64,000 nucleotides of DNA from Nocardioides faecalis (GTDB lineage Bacteria > Actinomycetota > Actinomycetes > Propionibacteriales > Nocardioidaceae): the NCBI RefSeq assembly GCF_018388425.1, contig NZ_CP074406.1, positions 806,001-870,000 on the forward strand, written 5' to 3'. Numbering within the stretch: position 1 is the stretch's first letter; each line of letters opens with the position of its first letter. Below, in pieces: positions 17,688-26,398 of this stretch. The notes below the pieces were generated by a model. The model searched no databases, was not told the origin of the DNA, and saw only the letters and a list, made by a program, of their open reading frames with translations. The translations under genes and the position numbers were made by a program.

Positions 17688-18929
17688 TCACTGGGCGACG
17701 TGGAGCAGGTGGTTGGCGGGCGTGGCCGCCGAGCAGAGGATCAGCAGCAGGCAGGTGCGCGCGGTGCCGGAGATCTTCGCCTTGGTGCTCGCCTCGACGA
17801 TCGCGGCGTTGACCGCGCTCGGTGAGGCACCCGGGTTCGCCGAGAGGTAGAGGGCGACCGCGCCGGCCACGTGCGGGGCGGCCATCGAGGTGCCGCTGAT
17901 CGTGCGCACCCCGTTGTCCAGCCAGGTGGAGGTGATGTCCACGCCGGGGGCGAACAGGTCCACGCAGGTGCCGCGGTTGGAGAAGCTGGCGCGGGCGTCG
18001 TTGCGGTCGCTGGCCGCGACGGTGAGCGCACCCGGGACCCGGGCCGGCGACGTCGAGCAGGCGTCGGTGTTCTCGTTGCCGGCGGCGACCGCCATCGTCA
18101 CACCGTCGGCGATGACCTGCTGCACGGCGGTGTCGAGCGCGGTGGAGGCGCCGCCGCCGAGGCTCATGTTCGCCACGGCCGGGCGGCCGGCCTGGTGGTG
18201 CGCCACGACCCAGTCCAGGCCCGCGATCACGCCGGAGTTGGAGCCGGAGCCTTCGCAGTCCAGGACTCGCACGCCGATCAGCCGGGCACGTTCGGCCACC
18301 CCGTAGGTGGTGGCGCCGACGGTGCCGGCCACATGGGTGCCGTGGCCGTTGCAGTCGCTGGCGTCGGCGTCGCCGTCCACGGTGTCGGTGCCGTGCACCG
18401 CACGGCCCCCGAGGTCGGGGTGGCTCACCGCGATGCCGGTGTCGACGACGTACACGTCGACGCCGGCGCCGGTGCGGGAGGTGGCGAACCGGTTGTCCAG
18501 CGGCAGGTTGCGCTGGTCGAGCCGGTCCTGCCCCCAGCTGCCGGTCGGGCTCTGCACCTCGCTGGCGCGCACCGTGCGGTCCAGCTCGACCGCCAGCACC
18601 CGGGAGTCGGTGCGCAGCAGCGACAGCAGGGCGTCGGTGAGCGTGGCGGCGAAACCGTTGAGCGCCCTGGTGTAGACGTGGTTGACCTCGCCGCCGCGCC
18701 GGGTCACCAGGTTGCGGGCGGTGGCCCGCGCGTCGGCGTTCGGCTCGAGGGTGACGATCACGTCGAGCAGCCCCGGCGCCTTCGCGGGCAGGCCGACAGC
18801 GGCCGGAGCGGGCGCCGCAGCGGTGGCCGGGACACCCTCCGAGGGGGTGGCGGAGGCGGCGAGGGGGACGTGGAGCAGGCCGGCGAGAGCGAGCGCGCAG
18901 GCAGAGGTGAGACCGAGGAACCGAGACAT
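17688..18929 (-). CDS. Secreted S8-family serine peptidase (subtilase)
   Basis: A 413-residue extracellular protease: signal peptide (about 1-28), inhibitor-I9-like propeptide ([10 protein letters not shown] to about residue 110), then a proteinase-K-like catalytic domain with Asp in [13 protein letters not shown], His in NGHGTHVAG and Ser in [15 protein letters not shown] supplies the oxyanion asparagine. Several cysteines (DCNGHG, VLDCEG, TDACS) fit disulfides of an exported enzyme. The end is unusual: after the catalytic core the chain finishes with [11 protein letters not shown] and no extra domain. AAAGAG lies upstream of the ATG. It diverges from the lpd gene. Confidence 0.94.
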   Translation of the reverse strand: MSRFLGLTSACALALAGLLHVPLAASATPSEGVPATAAAPAPAAVGLPAKAPGLLDVIVTLEPNADARATARNLVTRRGGEVNHVYTRALNGFAATLTDALLSLLRTDSRVLAVELDRTVRASEVQSPTGSWGQDRLDQRNLPLDNRFATSRTGAGVDVYVVDTGIAVSHPDLGGRAVHGTDTVDGDADASDCNGHGTHVAGTVGATTYGVAERARLIGVRVLDCEGSGSNSGVIAGLDWVVAHHQAGRPAVANMSLGGGASTALDTAVQQVIADGVTMAVAAGNENTDACSTSPARVPGALTVAASDRNDARASFSNRGTCVDLFAPGVDITSTWLDNGVRTISGTSMAAPHVAGAVALYLSANPGASPSAVNAAIVEASTKAKISGTARTCLLLILCSAATPANHLLHVAQ

Positions 18930-19032
18930 CGGGAGCAGCTCTTTCCGTCGTGGGCGGCGACCCCATGTCGCCGTACCGTTGAGTAGATCGAACTCTGCCC
19001 CAACGTGATGCGGGCCACAAGGCGCCCCGGTC

Positions 19033-19038
19033 TAGGCT
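19033..19038 (+). promoter_or_regulatory. -10 hexamer of lpdA (leaderless)
   Basis: TAGGCT, 7 nt before the GTG at 19046. Confidence 0.55.
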
Positions 19039-19045
19039 GGGCGCC

Positions 19046-20446
19046 GTGAGCCACTTCGATGTCCTCGTCCTTGGTGCCGGCCCCGGTGGGTACGTCGCCG
19101 CGATCCGCGCCGCGCAGCTCGGCAAGTCCGTTGCCGTGATCGAGAAGCAGTACTGGGGCGGTGTGTGCCTCAACGTGGGCTGCATCCCGTCCAAGGCGCT
19201 GCTGCGCAACGCCGAGCTGGCGCACACGCTGACCCACGAGAAGGCGAAGTTCGGCATCGAGGGCGACGCCACGATGTCCTACGGCCCGACCCACAAGCGG
19301 TCGCGCCAGGTGAGCGCCGGCATCGTCAAGGGCGTCCACTACCTGATGAAGAAGAACAAGATCACCGAGATCGACGGCTGGGGCACCTTCACCGGACCGA
19401 AGACGATCGCGGTCAAGGGCGAGGACGGCTCGACCACCGAGCACACCGCCGACAACGTGATCATCGCCGCCGGCGCCACCGTGCGCACCGTGCCCGGCGT
19501 GGAGGTCAACGGCAAGAACATCGTCACCTACGAGGAGCTGATCCTCGACGAGAACCTGCCGTCCTCGCTCATCATCGGCGGCTCCGGTGCCATCGGCGTC
19601 GAGTTCGCCTACGTGATGAAGAACTTCGGCGTCGACGTCACCATCGTGGAGTTCCTGGACCGGATGGTGCCCACCGAGGACGCCGACGTGTCCAAGGAGC
19701 TGGCCAAGCACTACAAGAAGCTCGGCGTGAAGGTGCTGACCTCCACCGCCGTCAAGGGCGTGGAGGACACCGGCTCCGGGGTCAAGGTCCGCGTCGCGCC
19801 GGCCGGCGGCGGCGACGAGCAGGTGCTCGAGGCCGACAAGTTCCTGGCCGCCTTCGGCTTCGCCCCGCGCACCGAGGGCTACGGCCTGGAGAACACCGGC
19901 GTGGAGCTCACCGACCGCGGCGCGATCGCGATCGACGAGTACTGCCGCACCAACGTCGACGGCGTCTACGCCATCGGCGACGTCACCGCCAAGATGATGC
20001 TCGCCCACGTCGCCGAGGCGATGGGCATCGTCGCCGCGGAGACCATTGCCGGTGCGGAGACCATGCCGATCGAGTACGACTTCATCCCGCGCGCGACCTA
20101 CTGCCAGCCGCAGATCGGCTCCTTCGGCTACAGCGAGGCGCAGGCCAAGGAGAAGGGGTACGACGTCAAGACGGCCACCTTCCCGTTCTCCGCGAACGGC
20201 AAGGCCCAAGGCCTCGGCGAGGCCGTCGGCTTCGTCAAGGTCATCGCCGACGCCGAGCACAACGAGATCCTCGGCGCGTACATGATCGGCCCCGACGTCA
20301 CCGAGCTGCTGCCCGTGCTGACCCTGGCGCAGAAGTGGGACCTCACCGCCGACGAGGTCGGCCGCAACGTGTTCGCCCACCCGACGCTGTCGGAGTCGGT
20401 GAAGGAGGCCATCCACGGCATCTCGGGACACATGATCAACCTCTGA
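19046..20446 (+). CDS. lpdA: Dihydrolipoyl dehydrogenase (E3)
   Basis: A 466-residue FAD/NAD disulfide oxidoreductase, the E3 shared by pyruvate and 2-oxoglutarate dehydrogenase complexes. FAD motif GAGPGG at 10-15, redox pair Cys41/Cys46 in [16 protein letters not shown] motif [11 protein letters not shown], the second FAD motif YAIGDVT and the C-terminal FAHPTLSE supplying the active-site histidine. Full length for the family. The GTG start sits 7 nt after TAGGCT. A strong hairpin terminator follows, so it is transcribed alone, although a related flavoprotein gene lies just downstream. Confidence 0.96.
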   Translation: MSHFDVLVLGAGPGGYVAAIRAAQLGKSVAVIEKQYWGGVCLNVGCIPSKALLRNAELAHTLTHEKAKFGIEGDATMSYGPTHKRSRQVSAGIVKGVHYLMKKNKITEIDGWGTFTGPKTIAVKGEDGSTTEHTADNVIIAAGATVRTVPGVEVNGKNIVTYEELILDENLPSSLIIGGSGAIGVEFAYVMKNFGVDVTIVEFLDRMVPTEDADVSKELAKHYKKLGVKVLTSTAVKGVEDTGSGVKVRVAPAGGGDEQVLEADKFLAAFGFAPRTEGYGLENTGVELTDRGAIAIDEYCRTNVDGVYAIGDVTAKMMLAHVAEAMGIVAAETIAGAETMPIEYDFIPRATYCQPQIGSFGYSEAQAKEKGYDVKTATFPFSANGKAQGLGEAVGFVKVIADAEHNEILGAYMIGPDVTELLPVLTLAQKWDLTADEVGRNVFAHPTLSESVKEAIHGISGHMINL

Positions 20447-20469
20447 GCGGTCCCCGCACCGGCTCTCAA

Positions 20470-20505
20470 CGACGGCCGCCGTCCCACCCGGGACGGTGGC
20501 CGTCG
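20470..20505. terminator. Terminator after lpdA
   Basis: A 16-bp stem (CGACGGCCGCCGTCCC / GGGACGGTGGCCGTCG, one mismatch) with an ACCC loop, 23 nt after the lpdA stop; no U-tract. Confidence 0.75.
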
Positions 20506-20605
20506 TCGTCATCTCGTCGTCGTCAGGTGACGTAGCCAACCCCCGCCCGGGGCCGACGTGCCGCCGGCGCGCGGCGGCGCTGTGGTGCGCTGCAAGAATG
20601 AGGCC

Positions 20606-21973
20606 ATGGCGCGCGTGGTGATCCTCGGAGGCGGACCGGGCGGATACGAGGCGGCCCTCGTGGCAGCACAGCTCGGGGCGGAGGTCGTGGTCGTCGACTC
20701 CGACGGCATCGGCGGCTCGGCGGTGCTGACCGACTGCGTGCCCAGCAAGACCCTGATCGCCACCGCCGAGGTGATGACCGAGCTGGCCGGCGCCAACGAG
20801 CTCGGCATCCTCTCCGACCCGCCCCGCGTCGACCTCGGCCGCGTCAACCAGCGGGTCAAGGCGCTCGCCCTGCGCCAGTCCGCCGACATCGAGCGGCGCC
20901 TGGACCGCGAGGGCGTCCAGGTCGTGCGTGGCCGGGGTCGCCTCGACGGTCCCGGCCGCGTGGTCGCGGTCTGCGACGACGGCACCGAGACGTCGTACGA
21001 CGCCGACGCGGTGCTGCTCGCCACGGGCGCCTCGCCGCGGACGCTGCCCTCCGCGCAGCCCGACGGCGAGCGGATCCTGACCTGGGAGCAGGTCTACGAC
21101 CTCGACGAGCTGCCCACCCACATGATCGTGGTCGGCTCGGGCGTCACCGGCGCCGAGTTCGCCAGCGCCTACCAGGCGCTCGGCATCCCGGTCACCCTCG
21201 TCTCCTCGCGTGACCGGGTGCTGCCCGGCGAGGACGCCGACGCCTCGCTGGTGCTGGAGGACGTGGCCAAGCGGCGCGGCATGACGGTGCTCGGCCGGTC
21301 GCGGATGGAGTCGGTGACCCGGGACGGCGACGTGGTCACGGTGCGGCTCACCGACGGCCGCGAGGTCACCGGGTCGCACTGCATCCTGGCCCTCGGGTCG
21401 GTGCCCAACACCGCCGACCTCGGGCTGGAGGAGGCCGGTGTCGTCCTCAAGGACGGCGGCTTCATCAACGTGGACCGGGTCTCGCGCACCTCCGCGCGCG
21501 GCGTGTACGCCGCCGGGGACTGCACCGGGGTGCTGATGCTCGCCTCCGTGGCCGCGATGCAGGGCCGGATCGCGATGTACCACTTCCTCGGCGACGCGGT
21601 CGCGCCGCTGGACCTGCGGAAGGTCGCCTCCAACGTCTTCACCGCCCCCGAGATCGCCACGGTCGGCTGGTCGCAGAACGCCATCGACGCCGGCGAGATC
21701 GAGGCCGACGCGGTCATGCTGCCGCTGCGAGGCAACCCGCGCGCCAAGATGCAGGGCGTCGCCGACGGCTTCGTGAAGCTGTTCTGCCGTCCCGGCACCC
21801 GGATCGTGGTCGGGGGCGTGGTCGTCGGGCCCCGCGCCAGCGAGCTGATCCATCCGGTCGCGATCGCCGTGGCGGAGTCGCTGACCGCCGACCAGGTCGC
21901 CCAGGCGTTCACCGTCTACCCGTCGATGAGCGGCTCGATCGCCGAGGCCGCGCGCCGGCTGCACCAGAGCTGA
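20606..21973 (+). CDS. NAD(P)H-quinone-reductase-like flavoprotein (LpdA Rv3303c type)
   Basis: A 455-residue pyridine nucleotide-disulfide oxidoreductase. FAD motif GGGPGG at 8-13, NAD motif GSGVTGAEFA and second FAD motif YAAGDCTG are intact. The redox-active site is not: the first cysteine is alanine (Ala39) and only Cys44 remains in GGSAVLTDCVPSK, so it cannot reduce lipoamide by the usual dithiol route. M. tuberculosis LpdA (Rv3303c), which likewise lacks the dithiol and reduces quinones, is the closest described behaviour I know. The ATG follows CAAGAAT by 6 nt, a degenerate form of the leaderless pattern seen nearby. Confidence 0.88.
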   Translation: MARVVILGGGPGGYEAALVAAQLGAEVVVVDSDGIGGSAVLTDCVPSKTLIATAEVMTELAGANELGILSDPPRVDLGRVNQRVKALALRQSADIERRLDREGVQVVRGRGRLDGPGRVVAVCDDGTETSYDADAVLLATGASPRTLPSAQPDGERILTWEQVYDLDELPTHMIVVGSGVTGAEFASAYQALGIPVTLVSSRDRVLPGEDADASLVLEDVAKRRGMTVLGRSRMESVTRDGDVVTVRLTDGREVTGSHCILALGSVPNTADLGLEEAGVVLKDGGFINVDRVSRTSARGVYAAGDCTGVLMLASVAAMQGRIAMYHFLGDAVAPLDLRKVASNVFTAPEIATVGWSQNAIDAGEIEADAVMLPLRGNPRAKMQGVADGFVKLFCRPGTRIVVGGVVVGPRASELIHPVAIAVAESLTADQVAQAFTVYPSMSGSIAEAARRLHQS

Positions 21974-22028
21974 GCGCGGCTGGGCGGTCGCACCTGCCCG
22001 CGGTTCGATCCGCACGGGCGACGGATGA

Positions 22029-22034
22029 GAGAAT
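22029..22034 (+). promoter_or_regulatory. -10 hexamer of rpiB (leaderless)
   Basis: GAGAAT, 7 nt before the ATG at 22042; less canonical than the TAGNNT hexamers. Confidence 0.45.
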
Positions 22035-22041
22035 CGGCGCC

Positions 22042-22560
22042 ATGCGCGTGCACCTCGGCTGCGACCACGCCGGCCTCGAGCTCAAGTCCCACCTGATCAG
22101 CTGGCTGACCGACCACGGCTACGAGCCCGTCGACCACGGCCCCTTCGTCTACGACGCGTTGGACGACTACCCCGTCTTCTGCCTGCGCGCCGCCGAGGGC
22201 GTGGCGGCGGACCGTGCCGCCGGCCTGGACAGCCTCGGCGTCGTGATCGGCGGCTCGGGCAACGGCGAGCAGATCGCGGCCAACAAGGTCGAGGGCATCC
22301 GGGCCGCGCTGGCCTGGTCCGAGGAGACCGCCACCCTCGCGCGTGAGCACAACGACGCCTGGGTCGTCGCCGTCGGTGGCCGGATGCACACCCTGGACGA
22401 GATGACCCGCCTGGTCGAGGTCTTCCTCGCCACCCCGTTCCCCGGCGACGAGCGGCACGTGCGCCGCATCGGCCAGCTGACGACCTACGAGACCACCCGT
22501 GAGCTGCCCCCGCTGCCCGTCTCCGCCCAGGGGGGCCCGAGCGGGCAGGACGATGCCTGA
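22042..22560 (+). CDS. rpiB: Ribose-5-phosphate isomerase B
   Basis: A 172-residue RpiB/LacAB-family isomerase interconverting ribulose-5-P and ribose-5-P in the pentose phosphate pathway. The N-terminal HLGCDHAGLELK and the loop GGSGNGEQIAANK are diagnostic; the glutamate in NGEQ is the catalytic base in the mycobacterial enzyme, replacing the cysteine of the E. coli type. HNDAWVVAVGG and the C-terminal E-R-H-V-R-R phosphate-contact segment are intact. It is the first gene of a coupled trio, overlapping the glycosylase gene by 8 nt. Confidence 0.95.
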   Translation: MRVHLGCDHAGLELKSHLISWLTDHGYEPVDHGPFVYDALDDYPVFCLRAAEGVAADRAAGLDSLGVVIGGSGNGEQIAANKVEGIRAALAWSEETATLAREHNDAWVVAVGGRMHTLDEMTRLVEVFLATPFPGDERHVRRIGQLTTYETTRELPPLPVSAQGGPSGQDDA

Positions 22561-23413
22561 GGGGCACACCCTCCACCGTCTGGCTGATCGGCTCACCGAG
22601 GTCTTCGGGGGCCACCGTGTCCGGGTGAGCAGCCCGCAGGGCCGCTTCGCCGCGGGCGCCGAGCGGCTCGACGGGAGTCGGCTGCTCGACGCCGACGCCT
22701 GGGGCAAGCAGCTGTTCGCGCGTTTCGAGGGCGAGCGCTTCGTCCACGTCCACCTCGGCCTCTATGGCACCTTCGACGTGCACGACGACGTCGACGCGGT
22801 GCCCGAGGCCGTGGGCCAGGTCCGGCTGCGCCTGCTGCGACCCGCCGCCGAGCGCCCCGCGGCGTACGGCGACCTGCGCGGGCCGACCGCGTGCAAGCTG
22901 GTCACCGCCGAGGAGCGCGACGCCGTGGTCGCACGGATCGGACCCGACCCGCTGCGCTGCGACGCCGACCCGGACCGGGCCTGGGCGCGGGTCCGGCGCA
23001 GCAGCGCGCCGATCGGCACCCTGCTCATGGACCAGTCGGTGCTGGCCGGCGTGGGCAACGTCTACCGCGCCGAGGTGCTCTTCCGGCACCGCATCCACCC
23101 GCTGCGCCCCGGTCGCACGCTCCGGGTCTCGCAGTGGCGCGCGATCTGGGACGACCTCGTCGTCCTGATGACCGAGGGCGTGGGCTCGGGTCGCATCGAC
23201 ACCGTCCGCCCCGAGCACACCCCGGAGGCGATGGGCCGCGAGCCCCGCGTCGACGACCACGGCGGCGAGGTCTACGTCTACCGCCGCGCCGGGCAGCCCT
23301 GCCACGTGTGCGGCACCGCGGTCCGCGCCGACGTGCTGGGCGGGCGCAACCTCTTCTGGTGCGCCCGCTGCCAGCCGGTGTTCCGCTCCCGCGCCTCGGG
23401 TGAGCCCCGATGA
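22553..23413 (+). CDS. nei: Fpg/Nei-family DNA glycosylase
   Basis: A 286-residue base-excision-repair glycosylase/AP lyase. The catalytic MPEGHT start gives the N-terminal Pro nucleophile and Glu after Met removal. The H2TH region is G-T-LLMDQSVLAGVGNVYRAE, and the C-terminal zinc finger is C-H-V-C ... C-A-R-C (about residues 255-280). MPEGHT and this finger fit the actinobacterial Nei2/endonuclease VIII branch, removing oxidised pyrimidines. Start and stop both overlap neighbours, between rpiB and a phosphatase gene. Confidence 0.93.
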   Translation: MPEGHTLHRLADRLTEVFGGHRVRVSSPQGRFAAGAERLDGSRLLDADAWGKQLFARFEGERFVHVHLGLYGTFDVHDDVDAVPEAVGQVRLRLLRPAAERPAAYGDLRGPTACKLVTAEERDAVVARIGPDPLRCDADPDRAWARVRRSSAPIGTLLMDQSVLAGVGNVYRAEVLFRHRIHPLRPGRTLRVSQWRAIWDDLVVLMTEGVGSGRIDTVRPEHTPEAMGREPRVDDHGGEVYVYRRAGQPCHVCGTAVRADVLGGRNLFWCARCQPVFRSRASGEPR

Positions 23414-24492
23414 GGTGGGTGCGGGCGCGCTGGGCCCGGAGCCGGTGGGCCCGGCGTCCGGAGCCGTCGGTCCTCGAGAACGCGCTCGTCGCGGTGCTGC
23501 TGGCCGTGGTGGTCGTGATCTGCGCCGGGGTGTTCATCGCGCCGTCGACGTTCCCCGTCACCGCCTTGAACCTTCCGCTGGTGGTGGGGGCGGCGACGCT
23601 GGGGCCGCGCCGGCTGGTGTGGTTCGGTGCCGCGACGCTGGTCGCGGTGCTGCTCGCCGCGTCGGCGCAGGAGGCGGCCACGGCGCGCACCTACGGGGCG
23701 CTGGGGATCACCGCGGTGATGTGCCTGCTGGTGCTCACCATCGGCATCACGCGCAGCCCGATCGGTGCCGGCAACCGCCGCCGGACCTCGATGCTGGTCG
23801 ACCTGCGCGACCGGGTCCTGGCCCAGGGTGAGATCCCCACGCTTCCTGAGGGCTGGCTCGTGGAGTCCGCCATGGCCTCGGCGGGCGGCGCCTCGTTCGC
23901 CGGTGACTTCGTGGTCACCACGCTGCGCGACGAGGGGCGCCGGCTGGAGCTGGTGGTCGTCGACGTCTCGGGCAAGGGGGAGGCCGCCGGCACCCGGGCG
24001 CTGCAGCTGTCCGGCGCGATGGGCGGGCTGGTCACGGCGCTGTGCCCGGACAGGTTCCTGCCCGCCGTCAACGGCTACCTGCTGCAGCGGGCCTGGGACG
24101 AGGGGTTCGCGACCGCCATCCATCTCTCCCTGGACCTGCACACCGCGGAGTACGAGGTGCGCACCGCCGGCCACCCGCCGGCGGTGCACCGCCACGCCGG
24201 CTCCGGGCGCTGGGAGGTGCTCGACAGCGAGGGACCGGTGCTGGGGGTCGTCCAGGACCTGCCCCTGGCGCCGGCCCGCGGCCGCCTGGCCCCGGGCGAC
24301 AGCCTGCTGCTCTACACCGACGGCATGGTGGAGGAGCCGGGCCGCGACATCGACCTGGGCGTCGCCCACATGATGGGGGAGGCCGAGTCGCTGCTGCGCC
24401 GCTCGTGGACCGGCCTGGCCGGTCGCCTGGTCGCCGCGGTCGGCTCGCCCGACGACGACCGCGCCCTGCTGGTCGTGCACCGCCGGGACTGA
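23410..24492 (+). CDS. Membrane-anchored SpoIIE-type PP2C phosphatase
   Basis: A 360-residue protein with an arginine/tryptophan-rich start, three to four membrane helices in residues 25-120, and a cytoplasmic PP2C-like SpoIIE domain: A-S-FAGDF (metal-binding Asp), VVDVSGKG, T-A-G-H-P-P, LLLYTDGMVE and a final P-D-D-D-R-A-L-L-V. Such RsbU-like phosphatases dephosphorylate anti-anti-sigma factors. No kinase or STAS partner is encoded in the window. ATGA overlap with the glycosylase stop is notable, linking stress signalling and DNA repair in one message. Confidence 0.9.
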   Translation: MRWVRARWARSRWARRPEPSVLENALVAVLLAVVVVICAGVFIAPSTFPVTALNLPLVVGAATLGPRRLVWFGAATLVAVLLAASAQEAATARTYGALGITAVMCLLVLTIGITRSPIGAGNRRRTSMLVDLRDRVLAQGEIPTLPEGWLVESAMASAGGASFAGDFVVTTLRDEGRRLELVVVDVSGKGEAAGTRALQLSGAMGGLVTALCPDRFLPAVNGYLLQRAWDEGFATAIHLSLDLHTAEYEVRTAGHPPAVHRHAGSGRWEVLDSEGPVLGVVQDLPLAPARGRLAPGDSLLLYTDGMVEEPGRDIDLGVAHMMGEAESLLRRSWTGLAGRLVAAVGSPDDDRALLVVHRRD

Positions 24493-24667
24493 CACCGGGA
24501 CCAGCACCGGGACCGGCGCCGGGGTGGCACCGCGACCGAGACCGCGGGGGAGCCCGAACCCCGCCTCGGTTGCGGGTGGTCGGAGCCGATGTGGCACCAT
24601 GACTACCGCTTGCGGGCACTTCGGCGGGGACCCCTCACGGGGGCTCGGACCGGGCCTGTCCGCACGC

Positions 24668-24738
24668 GGGGATGTAGCTCAATGGTAGAGCCTCAGTCTT
24701 CCAAACTGATTACGCGGGTTCGATTCCCGTCATCCCCT
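24668..24738 (+). tRNA. tRNA-Gly (anticodon TCC)
   Basis: Acceptor GGGGATG pairs with CATCCCC, D arm TAGCTCAATGGTAGAGC, anticodon stem TCAGT/ACTGA with loop CTTCCAA (anticodon TCC), T loop TTCGATT. Discriminator T; CCA is not encoded. No other gene is seen in the 175 bases between the phosphatase gene and this tRNA. Confidence 0.96.
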
Positions 24739-24764
24739 CGAAGCGAGCCGGACAGGCCCGCGGA

Positions 24765-24837
24765 CGGGGCGTAGCGTAGTGGCTAGCGCGCCTGCTTTGG
24801 GAGCAGGAGACCGCAGGTTCGAGTCCTGTCGCCCCGA
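24765..24837 (+). tRNA. tRNA-Pro (anticodon TGG)
   Basis: Acceptor CGGGGCG pairs with CGCCCCG, D arm with TAGTGGCTAGCGCG, anticodon stem CCTGC/GCAGG with loop TTTGGGA (anticodon TGG), T loop TTCGAGT. Discriminator A; CCA not encoded. It lies 26 nt after tRNA-Gly and 40 nt before tig. Confidence 0.96.
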
Positions 24838-24877
24838 CTCCATTCCCCCCATCCACCCAAGCAGTAGGAGAACACCT

Positions 24878-26281
24878 GTGAAGAGCGCCGTCGAGACCTT
24901 GAGCCCGACCCGGGCCAAGCTGACCGTCGAGGTGCCCTTCGAGGAGCTCAAGCCGAGCCTCGACGCGGCGTACCAGAAGATTGCGAAGCAGATCAACGTC
25001 CCCGGCTTCCGCCGCGGCAAGGTCCCGCCGCAGATCATCGACCGGCAGGTCGGTCGTGGTGTGGTGCTGGACGAGGCCGTCAACGACGTCCTGCCGAAGG
25101 CGTACGTCGAGGCGCTGACCGAGAACAACCTGACCCCGCTGGCGCAGCCGGACATCGAGGTCACCAAGTTCGAGGACAACGAGGGCCTGGAGTTCACTGC
25201 CGAGGTCGACGTCAAGCCTGAGATCGCCCTGCCCGACTACGAGGGCCTGAGCGCCCAGGTCGAGGACGCGGCCGTCAGCGACGAGGACATCGACACCCAG
25301 GTCGACGCGCTGCGCGAGCGGTTCGCCACCCTGATCGACGTCGAGCGCCCCGCCGCCGACGGCGACTTCGTGGTCATCGACCTGGTCGCCACCAAGGACG
25401 GCGAGGTCGTCGAGGGCGCCGAGATCGCCGGCTTCTCCTACAAGGTCGGCTCCGGCGGCATGATCGAGGGGCTCGACGAGGCCCTGGTCGGCGCCGGTGT
25501 GGACGAGGAGAAGACCTTCACCACCCAGCTCGTCGCCGGCGACCTGGTCGGTGAGGACGTCGACGTCAAGGTCAAGGTCACCCAGGTCCAGGAGCAGGAG
25601 CTGCCGGAGCTGGACGACGAGTTCGCCCAGGAGGCCTCCGAGTTCGACACCCTCGCCGAGCTGCGCGAGGACGTCCGCGAGCGCCTGGTCCGCGGCAAGC
25701 GCCTGGAGCAGGCTGCCGCCGCCCGCGACGCCGTGCTCGAGGCCCTGCTGGAGAAGGTCGAGGTGCCGCTGCCGGAGACCATGGTCACCGAGGAGCTCAA
25801 CGCCCGCCGCGCCAGCTTCGAGCAGCAGCTGCAGATGTCCAACATCCCGCTGGAGAAGTACCTCGAGGACGAGGGCCAGACCCAGGAGGAGTTCGAGGCC
25901 GAGCTCGAGCGCCGCGTGCGTGACGCGGTCGCCGCGCAGTTCCTGCTCGACGAGATCGCCGACGCCGAGGAGATGGGCGTCGAGCAGGCCGAGCTGACCC
26001 AGCACATGATCCGTCGTGCGCAGCAGTCGGGCCAGGACCCGCAGGAGTTCGTGAACCACATGTTCGAGCACAACCACGTGCCGGACCTGGTCCAGGAGAT
26101 CCGCCGCGGCAAGGCGCTGCAGCTCATCGTCGAGGGCGCGACCGTCACCGACGCCTCCGGCAACGCCGTGGAGCTGAAGAACCTGCGCGGCGACGGCAGC
26201 ATCGGCGAGCCCGAGGCCCCCGAGGCCGAGGCGACCGAGGCGCCGGCCGAGGAGTCCACCGAGGAGTCCACCGAGGCCTGA
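24878..26281 (+). CDS. tig: Trigger factor (ribosome-associated chaperone)
   Basis: A 467-residue trigger factor. It binds the ribosome exit tunnel through the N-terminal signature G-F-RRGKVPPQII (about 43-55), has a central FKBP-like peptidyl-prolyl isomerase domain (from about 160, ADGDFVVIDL) and a helical chaperone C-terminal part. A very acidic tail (EAPEAEATEAPAEEST-like) extends the end. A TAGGAG ribosome site precedes the GTG start. It stands upstream of clpP1-clpP2-clpX, the usual order in bacteria, but here a hydrolase gene and two terminators intervene. Confidence 0.97.
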   Translation: MKSAVETLSPTRAKLTVEVPFEELKPSLDAAYQKIAKQINVPGFRRGKVPPQIIDRQVGRGVVLDEAVNDVLPKAYVEALTENNLTPLAQPDIEVTKFEDNEGLEFTAEVDVKPEIALPDYEGLSAQVEDAAVSDEDIDTQVDALRERFATLIDVERPAADGDFVVIDLVATKDGEVVEGAEIAGFSYKVGSGGMIEGLDEALVGAGVDEEKTFTTQLVAGDLVGEDVDVKVKVTQVQEQELPELDDEFAQEASEFDTLAELREDVRERLVRGKRLEQAAAARDAVLEALLEKVEVPLPETMVTEELNARRASFEQQLQMSNIPLEKYLEDEGQTQEEFEAELERRVRDAVAAQFLLDEIADAEEMGVEQAELTQHMIRRAQQSGQDPQEFVNHMFEHNHVPDLVQEIRRGKALQLIVEGATVTDASGNAVELKNLRGDGSIGEPEAPEAEATEAPAEESTEESTEA

Positions 26282-26301
26282 GCCTCGCGCACCGCACGTC
26301 A

Positions 26302-26331
26302 GGAGGGCACCGGGTGATCCCGGTGCCCTCC
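26302..26331. terminator. Terminator after tig
   Basis: A perfect 13-bp stem GGAGGGCACCGGG / CCCGGTGCCCTCC with loop TGAT; no U-tract. Confidence 0.8.
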
Positions 26332-26356
26332 GGCATTTCCGGCACGCGCCACGCAA

Positions 26357-26380
26357 TTCAGTGAACAAATGTGCACTGAA
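26357..26380. promoter_or_regulatory. Inverted repeat over the hydrolase promoter
   Basis: TTCAGTG and CACTGAA form a perfect 7-bp inverted repeat with a 10-nt spacer, in an AT-rich patch. It covers the expected -35 position of the -10 hexamer at 26387, as an operator would. The regulator is unknown. Confidence 0.5.
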
Positions 26381-26386
26381 ATCGGC

Positions 26387-26392
26387 TAGCGT
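26387..26392 (+). promoter_or_regulatory. -10 hexamer of the hydrolase gene (leaderless)
   Basis: TAGCGT, 6 nt before the ATG at 26399. Confidence 0.55.
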
Positions 26393-26398
26393 GGCTGG

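Noticed and set aside
20720..20750. Frameshift or sequencing error at the active site of the second flavoprotein
   Set aside because: The frame is continuous and flanking residues align with the motif at the correct spacing; the change is a clean Cys-to-Ala substitution.
18758..22015. 1085-codon minus-strand open frame opposite lpdA and the second flavoprotein
   Set aside because: Both plus-strand genes have complete cofactor motifs; the antisense product is rich in G/V/D/H/L periodicity without any domain.
24589..24774. 61-codon open frame crossing tRNA-Gly
   Set aside because: It overlaps a structurally perfect tRNA and has no ribosome site or protein-like composition.
24668..24837. tRNA-Gly/tRNA-Pro pair as an integration site of a mobile element
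   Set aside because: No integrase, no duplicated tRNA 3' end and no compositional change nearby; tig follows directly.
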